From: Jeotgalibaca sp. MA1X17-3
GTDB lineage: Bacteria; Bacillota; Bacilli; Lactobacillales; Aerococcaceae
Reading direction: 5' to 3'
Assembly (NCBI RefSeq): GCF_021513155.1
Contig: NZ_CP090983.1
Span: 1,535,001 to 1,599,000 of the forward strand
DNA: 64,000 nt
Position 1 is the first letter of the stretch; every line of letters starts with the position of its first letter. Below are positions 25,042-35,016 of the stretch, one piece after another. The notes beneath the pieces are model-generated. The model was not told where the DNA came from. It saw nothing but the letters and a program-made list of their open reading frames with translations, and ran no database searches. Both the position numbers and the translations under genes were made by a program.

Positions 25042-26019
25042 TTTTGTATTCCAATTTTTAGCTAGTTCTTCAAATTGAGCAAGAATCTCTTCGATTTCTT
25101 TTTGATCTGCAGCATTTGCACCACTTGCTAAAGGATGTCCTCCTCCATCATGAAGTTTAGCAATTTCATTAATGACAGGCCCTTTTGAACGTAATCTACA
25201 GCGATACGTTCCAGTAGGTTGTTCTACAAAAATTGCCCAACAAAGCACGCCTTCTATCGTTCCAGGTAAAGATACTAGCGGTGCTGTATCTTCATCACTC
25301 GCTTTGTATTCTTTCAACATGTTTTGAGTCAAAATAATATGAGCGACACCTTCTTCACTGATCATTATATTTTGTAACACATAACCAGATAGATACGCTA
25401 CCTTTTTCGTATTGGTATTCATCAATTGACTAATTTCTGATGCAGAGAAATCAAATTCCATTAGTTTGGATGCAACCTCCAGCGTATGAGGTGTCGTTGC
25501 TGGATAAAGAAAACGACCTGTATCTGCTACAATACCCGCATACAGTAATCGAGCTGACTCGGCAGTCATAGGGAGTCGTTCATCTAGATAAAAAGAAAAG
25601 TCTGCAATAATTTCACTACAACTACTTGCTTTCGTGTTCACTAGACTAATATCTCCATAAACGTCCTCATCCGGATGATGATCTATCTTGATTAATTTAT
25701 TTCCTTTAGAATAACGTTTATCATCAATTCGAGGTCGATTAGCCGTATCCGTTAAAATTACTAAAGAATTTGGAAAAATCTCATTTGATACTTCATCCAT
25801 AGTTCCTAAATAGGAAAGACCATCTACTTCTTGTCCAACCGTAAACACTTTTTTATCGGGGAATTTATTTTTGATAAGAAGAGCGAGTCCTCTTTGTGAC
25901 CCCAGTGCGTCTGGATCGGGTCGAACATGTCGATGGATAATAATGGAATCATTTTTTTCTATCTCAGCATATATTTCTTCGAATTTTTTTTTCATCAGGG
26001 TATAGTAGTCCTCTCTCAT
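25036..26019 (-). CDS. nrnA: NrnA-like DHH/DHHA1 phosphoesterase (oligoribonuclease / pAp phosphatase)
   Basis: A 327-aa metal-dependent enzyme that degrades very short RNA oligomers and dephosphorylates 3'-phosphoadenosine 5'-phosphate. The DHH domain shows HVRPDPDALGSQ (motif I), LTDTAN (II) and the signature DHH in IKIDHHPDEDVYGD (III). The C-terminal DHHA1 domain ends in GGGHPLASGA, the substrate loop. Start ATG 26019 overlaps the stop of ytoI as ATGA, with GGAG close upstream, so translation is probably coupled. The ytoI-nrnA pairing is as in Bacillus. An intact A9 run encodes its MKKK stretch, so long homopolymers are not always short in this sequence. Confidence 0.92.
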   Translation of the reverse strand: MREDYYTLMKKKFEEIYAEIEKNDSIIIHRHVRPDPDALGSQRGLALLIKNKFPDKKVFTVGQEVDGLSYLGTMDEVSNEIFPNSLVILTDTANRPRIDDKRYSKGNKLIKIDHHPDEDVYGDISLVNTKASSCSEIIADFSFYLDERLPMTAESARLLYAGIVADTGRFLYPATTPHTLEVASKLMEFDFSASEISQLMNTNTKKVAYLSGYVLQNIMISEEGVAHIILTQNMLKEYKASDEDTAPLVSLPGTIEGVLCWAIFVEQPTGTYRCRLRSKGPVINEIAKLHDGGGHPLASGANAADQKEIEEILAQFEELAKNWNTKQ

Positions 26020-27341
26020 GTTCTCTCCATCATTTGACAAACAACGATTGCTTTTGCAACAATCGAATTTTCTAGATAGACTTCCACATCTAGTTTGGAT
26101 GAACGTCTTCCAACTTCAAATACATTGGTTCTAATTTCAATGGTGCTATCAATTTGAATCATTTTGAAATGATGAACATCCATTTGTTCAATTACTGCAT
26201 TTCTTTTTTGGAAAGCAAACAGTATTTTTTTTGTAACACTTGAGATTACTTCACATAAAACACCAAAAGAAACAGTTCCCATATTGTTTGTCATTTGTGG
26301 TGTTACGACAAAGCGATAAATTGGAAAATCGCTCGTAACCAGTGGGTGTCTACAAATCTCAATACTATCATTAATTTGATCTTCAATTGTATTTCCAATT
26401 TGCGGCTGTCGTTGAGCAAGCTGCATGGCTTTCATGACGTCTTGTCTTGAAATAATTCCCAGCAACTGTAAATTGTCTTTTACAACAGGTAGAACTTCTA
26501 GTCCGTCCCAGATCATTCGGTGTGCCACACTGGCGACACTCATATGGGTCTTAGCAGTAACAGGATCTTTTGTCATCACTCGTTCCATAGAAATACTATC
26601 TGCTTTTCCTAGTGTATCTTTTGCAGTAATCATGCCGATTAAACGCATATTATGATTCACAATTGGAAAACGAGAATGTTTGCTCTCTGTATTTAAGTTT
26701 CGATAGTCTAAAATCGTTCTATCAATCTCAAGATATCGTGTTTCTTCCAGTCTTGTATAAATATCTTCTACTAACATAATTTCTTTTTTGATAAGTTGGT
26801 CTGTCATCGCCCGGTTAATCATTGTTGCTACGGTAAATGTATCGTATGTTGTGCGAATAACGGGCATTTCTACTTCGTCTGCCAATTTTAAAATCGATTC
26901 CTCTGTATCAAATCCACCCGTAATGAGCACTGCTGCCCCTTTTTCTAAGGCATATTTTTGGATGTTATTTCGGTTTCCAACAATCATTAAGGAGCCAGGT
27001 GATATGTAGCGATCCATTGCATCTTGCTGCATCGCACCGATAATAAATTTACTGAGTGTCTTTTCTAAGCCTTCTTTTCCACTCAGAACGTCGCCTTCAA
27101 TAATATTGGCAATTTGACCAAATGAAAGGGTCTCAATACTCCCTTTTGATTTGCGTTCAATTCGAATCGTTCCAACTCTTTCAATCGTAGAAACTAACCC
27201 TTCGTTTTCTGCATCTTTGATTGCTCGATAGGCAGTTCCTTCTGACATGTTTAAACTTTTAGCTATCGAACGTACCGATAGTTTTTCACCTACTGGTAGT
27301 GTTTCAATGTATTGAATAATTTGCTCATGTTTGGTTGCCAT
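26016..27341 (-). CDS. ytoI: YtoI-like protein: HTH, DRTGG, two CBS and hotdog domains
   Basis: A 441-aa multidomain protein of unknown exact role. An N-terminal winged-helix-like part (about 1-60; SIAKSLNMSEGTAYRAIKDA) precedes a DRTGG domain (about 72-180). Two CBS motifs follow (about 190-310; IGMITAKDTLGK, LGIISRQDVMKAM), which usually bind adenine nucleotides, and a C-terminal thioesterase-like hotdog region (about 330-435). The domain order matches B. subtilis YtoI. The design suggests a nucleotide-sensing DNA-binding regulator, but no target is known. GGAGAGGA lies before the ATG. It sits between ytkL and nrnA, overlapping the latter by 4 bp. Confidence 0.88.
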   Translation of the reverse strand: MATKHEQIIQYIETLPVGEKLSVRSIAKSLNMSEGTAYRAIKDAENEGLVSTIERVGTIRIERKSKGSIETLSFGQIANIIEGDVLSGKEGLEKTLSKFIIGAMQQDAMDRYISPGSLMIVGNRNNIQKYALEKGAAVLITGGFDTEESILKLADEVEMPVIRTTYDTFTVATMINRAMTDQLIKKEIMLVEDIYTRLEETRYLEIDRTILDYRNLNTESKHSRFPIVNHNMRLIGMITAKDTLGKADSISMERVMTKDPVTAKTHMSVASVAHRMIWDGLEVLPVVKDNLQLLGIISRQDVMKAMQLAQRQPQIGNTIEDQINDSIEICRHPLVTSDFPIYRFVVTPQMTNNMGTVSFGVLCEVISSVTKKILFAFQKRNAVIEQMDVHHFKMIQIDSTIEIRTNVFEVGRRSSKLDVEVYLENSIVAKAIVVCQMMERT

Positions 27342-27377
27342 TTATTGTTCCTCTCCATACTCCTAGCTAAACGTCTG

Positions 27378-28058
27378 CTATATTTCTATTGATTCTCCTG
27401 GTTGGAGGATGATTCCTACATCCTTTTCAAGTAAGCAGGTAAAGTTTTCTGGATTTTGTTCAATTAGTGGGAATGTATTATAGTGAATCGGCACTGCTTT
27501 TTTAGCTTGCAAGAATGAAACTGCTTTTGCAGCATCCACTGGACCCATTGTAAAATTATCTCCAATTGGTAAAAAGGCTATATCTATTGGGAAATCTTCT
27601 CCAATTAACTTCATATCTGAGAACAGTGCTGTATCTCCGGCATGATAAATGGTTTTTCCGTTTTGATGGAACAAAAGCCCTGCTGCCAATCCTAATGTAA
27701 ATAGTTTTCCATCTATGGGGTATGCTGACCCATGAATAGCTGGGGTCATTTTAATATATCCAAAATCAAATTGATGACCGCCACCCGGTTGCATCCCGTG
27801 TGTATTTAATCCTTTAGAACTTAAGAAATCTGCAATTTCTACATTCGATACAATAAGAGCACCCGTTCGTTTCGCTATCGATTCGGTATCTCCAATGTGA
27901 TCACTGTGTCCATGTGTAATCATAATTACATCACATTCTACTGTTTCTGCGTCTAAATCACTTAAATCATTTCCGGTAATAAAAGGGTCTATTAATATTT
28001 TTTTACCATTTTCCAACGTTATAGCCACACAAGATTGTCCATGCCATGATAGTTTCAT
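27378..28058 (-). CDS. ytkL: UPF0173 metal-dependent hydrolase (YtkL-like)
   Basis: A 226-aa metallo-beta-lactamase-fold hydrolase. It starts [13 protein letters not shown]; the metal-binding HxHxDH motif reads [12 protein letters not shown] (about 50-61), followed by HGSAYPIDG, the HAGDTALF Asp motif and the final His in PIHYNTFPL. These residues mark the UPF0173 family, whose natural substrate is not known. ATG 28058 follows a modest AAAGGG site; the GTG three codons earlier overlaps that site. It is the first gene of a ytkL-ytoI-nrnA run; the gap to ytoI is 36 bp. Confidence 0.9.
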   Translation of the reverse strand: MKLSWHGQSCVAITLENGKKILIDPFITGNDLSDLDAETVECDVIMITHGHSDHIGDTESIAKRTGALIVSNVEIADFLSSKGLNTHGMQPGGGHQFDFGYIKMTPAIHGSAYPIDGKLFTLGLAAGLLFHQNGKTIYHAGDTALFSDMKLIGEDFPIDIAFLPIGDNFTMGPVDAAKAVSFLQAKKAVPIHYNTFPLIEQNPENFTCLLEKDVGIILQPGESIEI

Positions 28059-28142
28059 AGGAAGCACCCTTTCTGTTATGGTCTGTTGTTTAAAACTGTA
28101 TCACTATTTACTATCGTACCATGAAAAAAAGCTTTACTCCAC

Positions 28143-28174
28143 AAAAAAAGAAGATCCAGAGAATCTTCTTTTTT
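28143..28174 (-). terminator. Terminator of the dtxR-dinB operon
   Basis: Minus-strand AAAGAAGAT-TCTCTGG-ATCTTCTTT continuing into TTTTG, directly after the dinB stop. Confidence 0.85.
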
Positions 28175-28176
28175 CT

Positions 28177-29307
28177 TTATAATTTAGTTGTCTTCCATAG
28201 TGGCAGTTGGATATTTGTATAAGATCGAGGAGCTAGTTGTGTGAGAGTTATTCCTAACAATCGGATCTCTTTGTCTATTTCTCCATGCTCTTCCCACAAA
28301 GCTATAGCTTTTGAAAAGATTTCTTCTTTACTTCCTACATAATCCACAAAACTTTTTTGTCTGGTCACTGTATAAAAATCGGCATAACGAATTTTTAAAA
28401 CCACTACTTGTCCATGTACTTTATGTTTTTCCAACGATTGAGATACCGTATAGGAAAGTTTACGGATTTCTTCTTCTACCTGTTCTTCTTGTGTTAAAAA
28501 AGGGCTATACGTTAATTCTCTGCCTAAAGATTTTCTTTCACGATTTGAAGTAACAGGATTGTTATCGATTCCTCTAACTTTTCGAAAAAGAACATAACCC
28601 ATTTTGCCAAAATCATCAATCAATTGATTGGCAGAAAGTCCAAATAAGTCTTTCCCATTTTTAATATTTAACTGTACTAATTTTTCAGCAGTTTTTTCTC
28701 CGACTCCATAAAACTTTTCAATTGGCAATTCAAAAAGAAAATTTTGAGCATCTTTAGGAGTAATAACCGTAAGTCCCGCCGGTTTTTTAAAATCTGAGGC
28801 CATTTTAGCAAGAAATTTATTATAGGATACTCCTGCCGAACAAGTAAGACCTACTTCTTTCCAAACTTCACTTTGAATTTTTCTAGCAATAATACTAGCA
28901 CTAGGAATATTCACTTTGTTTTGAGTAACATCTAAATACGCTTCATCCAATGATAAAGGTTCAATTGTGTCCGTATATTTTAAAAAGACATTTCGTATAT
29001 CAGAAGAAACAGATCGATAGTAGTCCATTCGTGGAGGAATAAAAAGAGCATGAGGACAAAGTTCAAATGCTTTTTGAGAACTCATTGCGGAATGGATTCC
29101 ATAGGTACGAGCCACATAGTTTGCAGTCGTTACCACTCCACGACCTCCTGTTCTTCTTGGATCATTAGCAATAACAAGAGGTTTTCCTTTCAGAGAAGGA
29201 TTATCTCTTTCTTCTACAGAAGCATAAAAGGCATCCATATCAATATGGATGATTTTACGATTCAAGTCATTATCTAATTCTTTAAATGTCAGTAATCCGT
29301 ATTCCAT
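28177..29307 (-). CDS. dinB: DNA polymerase IV (Y family)
   Basis: A 376-aa translesion polymerase. The catalytic palm has IIHIDMDAFYASVEE (two metal-binding Asp) and SLDEAYLDVT (Asp/Glu pair); the steric-gate region follows the first motif. Little-finger sequences occupy the C-terminal 120 residues, and length is normal. There is an N-terminal extension of about 17 residues before the conserved KIIHIDMDAF, from the ATG at 29307 preceded by GGAGCAAGGAA. It starts 35 bp after a DtxR-family regulator and is probably in the same transcript. No LexA/DinR box was identified. Confidence 0.95.
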   Translation of the reverse strand: MEYGLLTFKELDNDLNRKIIHIDMDAFYASVEERDNPSLKGKPLVIANDPRRTGGRGVVTTANYVARTYGIHSAMSSQKAFELCPHALFIPPRMDYYRSVSSDIRNVFLKYTDTIEPLSLDEAYLDVTQNKVNIPSASIIARKIQSEVWKEVGLTCSAGVSYNKFLAKMASDFKKPAGLTVITPKDAQNFLFELPIEKFYGVGEKTAEKLVQLNIKNGKDLFGLSANQLIDDFGKMGYVLFRKVRGIDNNPVTSNRERKSLGRELTYSPFLTQEEQVEEEIRKLSYTVSQSLEKHKVHGQVVVLKIRYADFYTVTRQKSFVDYVGSKEEIFSKAIALWEEHGEIDKEIRLLGITLTQLAPRSYTNIQLPLWKTTKL

Positions 29308-29342
29308 TTCCTTGCTCCAATCATTCTAGGCACTCTTTTTAT

Positions 29343-29993
29343 CTAGTATTTATTTACGGTAAGTTTGGATGCCGCTTTAAAGGAAATTTGATATTCATTA
29401 TTGTTTTCATCATAAAAAGAAATGGGGCCTTCAAAAGATTCAACTTTTTTTATCGTATAAACTTTTTCTAAATGAATTCCTTTAGCAGAAAGGTATTGAA
29501 GAAAATCCGTTTCGTCATCCACTTCTAGTATAGTAAAGTTTTGCCCTATCTCCAATTCAAACAACTGATAGGAATCAACATCAGGAATATTTCCTTCTCT
29601 GTCTGGAATCATTCCACCATGAGGATCTGTTTTTGGAAAACCTAAGTATTGGTCTAATCGATCAATTAATTCTCCTGAAGAAACATGTTCCAATTTCTCA
29701 GCAATTTCATGAACTTTATCCCAAGAAAATCCTAGTTGTTCCGCCAAAAAAACTTCCCATAAACGATGCTTTCTAATCACCTGGTTTGCGATTAGCAAGC
29801 CTTTCTCAGTAACTTTAACCCCTTGATAAGGAATATGTGAAATAAACCCTTCTTTAAGAAGTTTAGAAGACATCTCCGTTACGGAGGCAGCTGATACGGA
29901 AAGTGCTTTTCCAATTAACTTATTATTGACTAGTTCTTTGTCTCCTCCTAGTTCTACAATGACTTTTAAATAATCTTCCTTTTGTGGAGTCAT
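29343..29993 (-). CDS. DtxR/MntR-family metal-dependent transcriptional regulator
   Basis: A 216-aa repressor that senses Mn2+ or Fe2+. An N-terminal winged helix (about 1-62; QKEDYLKVIVELG, SVSAASVTEMSSKL) is followed by a dimerisation and metal-binding domain (about 63-138; RKHRLWEVFLAEQLGF, HEIAEKLEHVSS with the usual His/Glu ligands) and a C-terminal FeoA/SH3-like domain (about 145-214). It resembles the ScaR/SloR/EfaR Mn-responsive group of Lactobacillales. ATG 29993 has GGAGG 7 nt upstream. A perfect DtxR-type operator lies just downstream of its own -10 box, so it probably represses itself. dinB follows. No Mn transporter gene is visible nearby. Confidence 0.92.
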   Translation of the reverse strand: MTPQKEDYLKVIVELGGDKELVNNKLIGKALSVSAASVTEMSSKLLKEGFISHIPYQGVKVTEKGLLIANQVIRKHRLWEVFLAEQLGFSWDKVHEIAEKLEHVSSGELIDRLDQYLGFPKTDPHGGMIPDREGNIPDVDSYQLFELEIGQNFTILEVDDETDFLQYLSAKGIHLEKVYTIKKVESFEGPISFYDENNNEYQISFKAASKLTVNKY

Positions 29994-30011
29994 CACCTAA
30001 CCTCCTTCTTT

Positions 30012-30027
30012 TTTAGGCACGCCTAAA
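30012..30027. promoter_or_regulatory. DtxR/MntR-type operator
   Basis: TTTAGGCACGCCTAAA: a perfect inverted repeat with 7-bp arms and a 2-bp centre. The TTAGGC/GCCTAA halves fit the Mn-responsive DtxR-family operator type of Gram-positive bacteria. It lies about 12 bp downstream of the regulator gene's -10 box, in the early transcribed region. Confidence 0.75.
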
Positions 30028-30038
30028 TATGTACTTCT

Positions 30039-30067
30039 AGTATACTTTTTTTGATTTTCAAAATCAA
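30039..30067 (-). promoter_or_regulatory. Promoter of the DtxR-family regulator gene
   Basis: Minus-strand TTGATT (30062-30067), a 17-bp spacer and TATACT (30039-30044). The expected start of transcription falls just before the operator. Confidence 0.7.
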
Positions 30068-30098
30068 CCCATAAAAGATTTATAGCTATAAAAGACAA

Positions 30099-30130
30099 AA
30101 AAGAACCTGGTTTAGAACCAGATTCTTTTT
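30099..30130 (-). terminator. Terminator of adhE
   Basis: Minus-strand AAAAAGAATCTGGTT-CTA-AACCAGGTTCTTTTTT, with one internal mismatch and a T run, 8 bp after the adhE stop. Confidence 0.88.
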
Positions 30131-30137
30131 AAAATTA

Positions 30138-32744
30138 TTATTTTCCGTAATATGCTGAGTAAAGAACTTCTTTTAATTCACTAATTAATGGTTGTTTTGG
30201 ATTTGCAGTTGTACATTGGTCTTCAAATGCAAGCTCTGCAATTTTGTCTCCATCTTTAAGTAACCATTCTTCTGGTACTTCTTGTTCTTGGAAGCTCATT
30301 TTAATACCAACGTCTTTTCCAAGTTGTGTAATGGCTTGTGCAAGAGCTTCTACTAATTCTTCAGTTGTTTCACCTTTCAAACCAATAAAGCGAGCGATAT
30401 CTGCATAATCTTCATCTGCACGGAAGTATTCATATTTTGCCCACATGCTAAGTTTCATAGGTTCTGATGCATTGTAACGGATAATGTGAGGTAGAAGTAC
30501 TGCGTTTGTTCTACCATGTACTAATTCCCATAGTCCACCGATTTTGTGAGCTAGTGAGTGGGAAATTCCCAAGAACGCATTTGCAAAAGCCATTCCAGCC
30601 ATTGTTGATGCATTATGAATCTTTTCACGAGATTCTTTGTCGCCATACTCATAAGAATTTTTTAAATTCTCAAATACTAATTTAATTGCTTGTAAGCTCA
30701 AGCCTTTAGTGTAGTCACTTGCTAGAACAGATACATAAGACTCAATTGCATGTGTCAATACATCCATTCCTGTATCTGCAACAACTGGTTTAGGAACACT
30801 ATACACAAATTGTGGGTCAATGATAGCCACATCTGGTGTCAAAGCGTAGTCTGCTAAAGGATACTTAATGTGTGTTTCACTATCCGTAATAACAGTAAAC
30901 GGTGTTACTTCAGAACCAGTACCTGATGTTGTTGGGATACATACAAGACTTGCTTTTTCCATACGGTTAATTTTATATGTACGTTTACGGATATCCAAGT
31001 ATTTTTGTTTTGCTCCAAAGAAATTACTTTCTGGGTGTTCGTAGAATAACCACATTGCTTTAGCTGCATCCATTGGAGATCCTCCACCGATTGCAATAAT
31101 GGTATCTGGTTCGAACTCTCTCATTTTATTGGTTCCTTGTTCAACTGTTTTCGTAGTAGGATTTGGCTCTACATCAGAGAAAATGCTATAAACTACTTTA
31201 TTGGTACGTTTTTTTAGTTGTTCAATAACAACATCAACATATCCTAATTGAACCATCCCTTCATCACAAACGATAAATACACGTTCTACATCTTGCATAT
31301 CTCGTAGGTAACGAACAGAGTTCTCTTCAAAGTAAATACGGTCTGGTACTTTAATCCATTGCATGTTATTTCTCCTTTTTGCGATAGTTTTAATATTTAG
31401 GAGATCAAAGGAAGTTACGTTCCCAGATACTGAGTTCCGTCCATAAGAACCACATCCTAAAGTCAATGAAGGAAGGTTATTGTTGTAAAGTCCACCGATT
31501 CCTCCTTGTGCTGAAGGAGAGTTAACTAAGATTCGACATGCTTTCATTTCTTTTCCAAATTCATTTACAAAATCTTCTCTTCTTGTATGAATAGATGCTG
31601 AGTGACCTAATCCATTTAAATTCAGCATATCTTTACATAGAGCAAATCCGTGTTTGGTTGAAGTTGCTTCCATCATTGCCAAGACTGGAGATAATTTTTC
31701 TCTAGATAGAGGGTACTTTTCACCTGCACCTGGTAATTCAACAATTAAAATCTTCGTTTCTATTGGAACTTCAATTCCAGCCAAAGCAGCAATTTTCACT
31801 GCAGGCATCCCTACGATTTGACTCTTTACACCTGTTTTTGTTTCATTCATCATTGCATCTTCTAATTGTGCTTTTTCGCTATCTTTTACGAAATAAGCTT
31901 TGCGTTTTAAGAATTCTGATTTTACTTCTGCATAAATTTCTTTGTCAACGATTACTGCTTGCTCAGATGCACAAACCATTCCATTATCGAATGTCTTAGA
32001 AATTACTAAGTCATTTACCGCTCTTTTTACATTTGCAGATTTTTCGATATAAGAAGGTACATTTCCTGGTCCAACTCCTAATGCTGGTTTCCCAGTAGAA
32101 TAAGCAGCCTTAACCATTGCGGATCCACCAGTAGCTAGTACAGCAGCAACGTCAGGGTGATTCATCAGTGTACTTGTTTTCTCCATGCTAACTCCATCAA
32201 CCCATTGAATACATCCTTCAGGTGCGCCTGCTTCTAAAGCTGCTTGATATAAAATTTCAGCTGCTTTCTTAGAACACTGTTCTGCACTTGGGTGGAAAGA
32301 GAAAATAACTGGGTTTCTTGTTTTCATACAAATCAAAGCTTTAAAAATAGTAGTTGAAGTTGGGTTGGTTGTTGGAATGATTCCAGCAATAACTCCTAAT
32401 GGTGCGGCAACTTTAATAATTTGGTCTATTTCGTTGTCTTCAATAATTCCAACTGTTTTATTTTTCTTGATTGCATGCCAGATATTTTCAGAAGCATATA
32501 TATTCTTTAGACATTTATCTTCATAAACACCGCGTCCTGTTTCTTCCACAGCCATCTTTGCCAATTGCATATGTTGATCAAGTGCACTTAGTGCCATGTG
32601 ATGAACAATCTTATCTATTTCTTCCTGGTTCATTGTTTCCAAAATTTCTAATGCTTGTAGACCTTTATCTGTATACCCTGAAATAATTTCTTCAGTGGTG
32701 ATTTCTTTTTTGTTTTCCTTCTTAGATTTAATATTTGTACTCAT
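30138..32744 (-). CDS. adhE: Bifunctional acetaldehyde-CoA / alcohol dehydrogenase
   Basis: An 868-aa fusion enzyme that reduces acetyl-CoA to acetaldehyde and then ethanol, consuming two NADH; it balances redox during fermentation and forms spirosome filaments in other species. The N-terminal CoA-acylating aldehyde dehydrogenase (about 20-440) contains the catalytic Cys in FDNGMVCASEQAV and a GVGPGNVP segment. The C-terminal iron-dependent alcohol dehydrogenase (about 455-865) shows IAIGGGSPMDAAKAMW and the metal-binding GISHSLAHKIGGLWELVHG. Length is normal. AGGAGG lies 7 nt before the ATG. It has its own strong promoter; Rex-like and cre-like sites upstream point to NADH/NAD+ and carbon control. 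It is monocistronic. Confidence 0.97.
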   Translation of the reverse strand: MSTNIKSKKENKKEITTEEIISGYTDKGLQALEILETMNQEEIDKIVHHMALSALDQHMQLAKMAVEETGRGVYEDKCLKNIYASENIWHAIKKNKTVGIIEDNEIDQIIKVAAPLGVIAGIIPTTNPTSTTIFKALICMKTRNPVIFSFHPSAEQCSKKAAEILYQAALEAGAPEGCIQWVDGVSMEKTSTLMNHPDVAAVLATGGSAMVKAAYSTGKPALGVGPGNVPSYIEKSANVKRAVNDLVISKTFDNGMVCASEQAVIVDKEIYAEVKSEFLKRKAYFVKDSEKAQLEDAMMNETKTGVKSQIVGMPAVKIAALAGIEVPIETKILIVELPGAGEKYPLSREKLSPVLAMMEATSTKHGFALCKDMLNLNGLGHSASIHTRREDFVNEFGKEMKACRILVNSPSAQGGIGGLYNNNLPSLTLGCGSYGRNSVSGNVTSFDLLNIKTIAKRRNNMQWIKVPDRIYFEENSVRYLRDMQDVERVFIVCDEGMVQLGYVDVVIEQLKKRTNKVVYSIFSDVEPNPTTKTVEQGTNKMREFEPDTIIAIGGGSPMDAAKAMWLFYEHPESNFFGAKQKYLDIRKRTYKINRMEKASLVCIPTTSGTGSEVTPFTVITDSETHIKYPLADYALTPDVAIIDPQFVYSVPKPVVADTGMDVLTHAIESYVSVLASDYTKGLSLQAIKLVFENLKNSYEYGDKESREKIHNASTMAGMAFANAFLGISHSLAHKIGGLWELVHGRTNAVLLPHIIRYNASEPMKLSMWAKYEYFRADEDYADIARFIGLKGETTEELVEALAQAITQLGKDVGIKMSFQEQEVPEEWLLKDGDKIAELAFEDQCTTANPKQPLISELKEVLYSAYYGK

Positions 32745-32783
32745 TTAATTTCCTCCTAAAGTTTGATATCCTTTTCACAAGTA

Positions 32784-32812
32784 ATTATAAAACAAGTTGA
32801 ACCAAATGTAAA
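32784..32812 (-). promoter_or_regulatory. adhE promoter
   Basis: Minus-strand TTTACA (32807-32812), a 17-bp spacer and perfect TATAAT (32784-32789), about 40 bp upstream of the adhE start. A TTGTGAA half-site (32774-32780) overlaps the expected transcription start. Confidence 0.75.
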
Positions 32813-32819
32813 TAGGTAA

Positions 32820-32837
32820 ATGTGATTTCTTTCACTA
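32820..32837. promoter_or_regulatory. Rex-like operator upstream of the adhE -35 box
   Basis: ATGTGATTTCTTTCACTA resembles the Rex consensus TTGTGAA-N4-TTCACAA, with the TGTGA and TTCAC cores intact and three mismatches. Rex represses adhE-type genes when NADH is low in many Firmicutes. Assigned by eye. Confidence 0.5.
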
Positions 32838-32889
32838 TATTTAATTTAGCTGTTACAAAAGCTTTTCGACATACATTTATCCTTTTTTT

Positions 32890-32903
32890 TGAAACCGTTT
32901 CCA
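32890..32903. promoter_or_regulatory. cre-like site (CcpA) upstream of adhE
   Basis: TGAAACCGTTTCCA matches the consensus TGWAANCGNTNWCA at all but one position. It lies about 80 bp upstream of the adhE -35 box. Confidence 0.6.
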
Positions 32904-32921
32904 TTGTGAAGTAATTAGCAA
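32904..32921. promoter_or_regulatory. Second Rex-like site, abutting the cre-like site
   Basis: TTGTGAAGTAATTAGCAA has a perfect left half of the Rex consensus and five of seven positions in the right half. It is directly adjacent to the cre-like site. Confidence 0.4.
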
Positions 32922-32929
32922 TGTCGCCA

Positions 32930-32975
32930 AAAAAGAAGAAGACCTTATCTATTTGGACAAGGTCTTCTTCTTATA
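32930..32975 (-). terminator. Terminator of the tgt-yajC-comN operon
   Basis: Minus-strand AAGAAGAAGACCTT pairs with AAGGTCTTCTTCTT around a 12-nt loop, then a T run. It overlaps the end of comN. Confidence 0.92.
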
Positions 32976-33252
32976 AAAATTCTTCAAAATTTATTTCGTC
33001 TAATGATGAAACTTGATAAATTTGTGCTTCTAAAGTCTTAAAATCAAAAAATTGATTGACCGTAAAATTCATAATATCAAAAACCCTTTGGTAGTAATAA
33101 GACGGAACTGAATGTTTCCATACATGATTTTTGAAACAAATATATAATTCTTTTGCTTCTATGTTATCGTACCCCTCTTTGGAAAATTCCGTTACCTTGT
33201 AATTAAACCAGGGAAGTAATTCATCATAAAAATCAGTATGCTCTTCATTCAT
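32971..33252 (-). CDS. ComN-like post-transcriptional regulator
   Basis: A 93-aa acidic, probably all-helical protein. Its size, its content (YITCFK-like helix, many Tyr/Phe, short acidic tail) and its position directly after yajC and tgt match the ComN/YrzD post-transcriptional regulator family of Bacillus, where the protein affects mRNA of competence genes and interacts with DivIVA. Sequence resemblance alone is limited, so context carries much of the call. The start is ATG 33252, with GGAG 10 nt upstream, 38 bp after yajC. It is the last gene of the tgt operon, followed by a strong terminator. Confidence 0.7.
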   Translation of the reverse strand: MNEEHTDFYDELLPWFNYKVTEFSKEGYDNIEAKELYICFKNHVWKHSVPSYYYQRVFDIMNFTVNQFFDFKTLEAQIYQVSSLDEINFEEFL

Positions 33253-33289
33253 CCGTATTCCACTCCATCATGATTTCAATATCTTCAGA

Positions 33290-33664
33290 TCATAGGTTGG
33301 TTTCATCAGAATCTTCAGTATCATCAAACACAACTGTATCTGCTGGTTCTTCTACATCCGATTGTTCTACTATTCCGTCATTTGTAGCAATGGTTGATAC
33401 ATCAACAATTCGCGAAATCGCACGTTTTTCAAACGTTAAGAAGATTCCTTCGCAATCCAAGATAACTGTATTATTTGTTAAGTTTACTTCATCTACTACT
33501 CCATGAAGCCCACCAATTGTAACAACTTTATCTCCTGGTTTGATTTGATCCAACATATCTTTTGTTTTTTTCGCCTGTTTTTTTTGAGGGCGAATCAAAA
33601 TGAAATACATTACACCAAAAATTAAAGCATAAAATAGAACCATCATTATTGTACTTTGTGGCAT
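33290..33664 (-). CDS. yajC: Preprotein translocase subunit YajC
   Basis: A 124-aa single-pass membrane protein that associates with SecDF/YidC near the Sec translocon. An N-terminal helix (about 5-23; IMMVLFYALIFGVMYFILI) precedes the family signature RPQKKQAKKTKDML, then a small beta domain (GDKVVTIGGLHGVVDEV). An acidic Asp/Glu-rich tail ends the protein. GGAGG is 8 nt before the ATG. It lies between tgt and comN in the order typical of Firmicutes. Confidence 0.95.
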   Translation of the reverse strand: MPQSTIMMVLFYALIFGVMYFILIRPQKKQAKKTKDMLDQIKPGDKVVTIGGLHGVVDEVNLTNNTVILDCEGIFLTFEKRAISRIVDVSTIATNDGIVEQSDVEEPADTVVFDDTEDSDETNL

Positions 33665-33745
33665 GTTATTTCCTCCATATTCTTTTTCTAATATTTTTTA
33701 CTACTATATACTGTACCAAACATGGGTGCATCTTTACAGTCCCAT

Positions 33746-34912
<1,167 letters not shown>

Positions 34913-34960
34913 CTAGTCAAAAAATAAGTATAACACAGCTGAATGAGTCCGTGAAATAAA

Positions 34961-35001
34961 AAATAGGAGCGAGCCCTTCACTTTAAAGAAAGGCTCGCCC
35001 A
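34961..35001 (-). terminator. Terminator of the nfeD-floA-... operon
   Basis: Minus-strand GGCGAGCC and GGCTCGCT arms pair around a loop of about 16 nt, which contains the small stem CTTTAAAG. A CC-TATTTTTTATT tail follows. Confidence 0.85.
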
Positions 35002-35016
35002 CATATTCGAAAGAGT

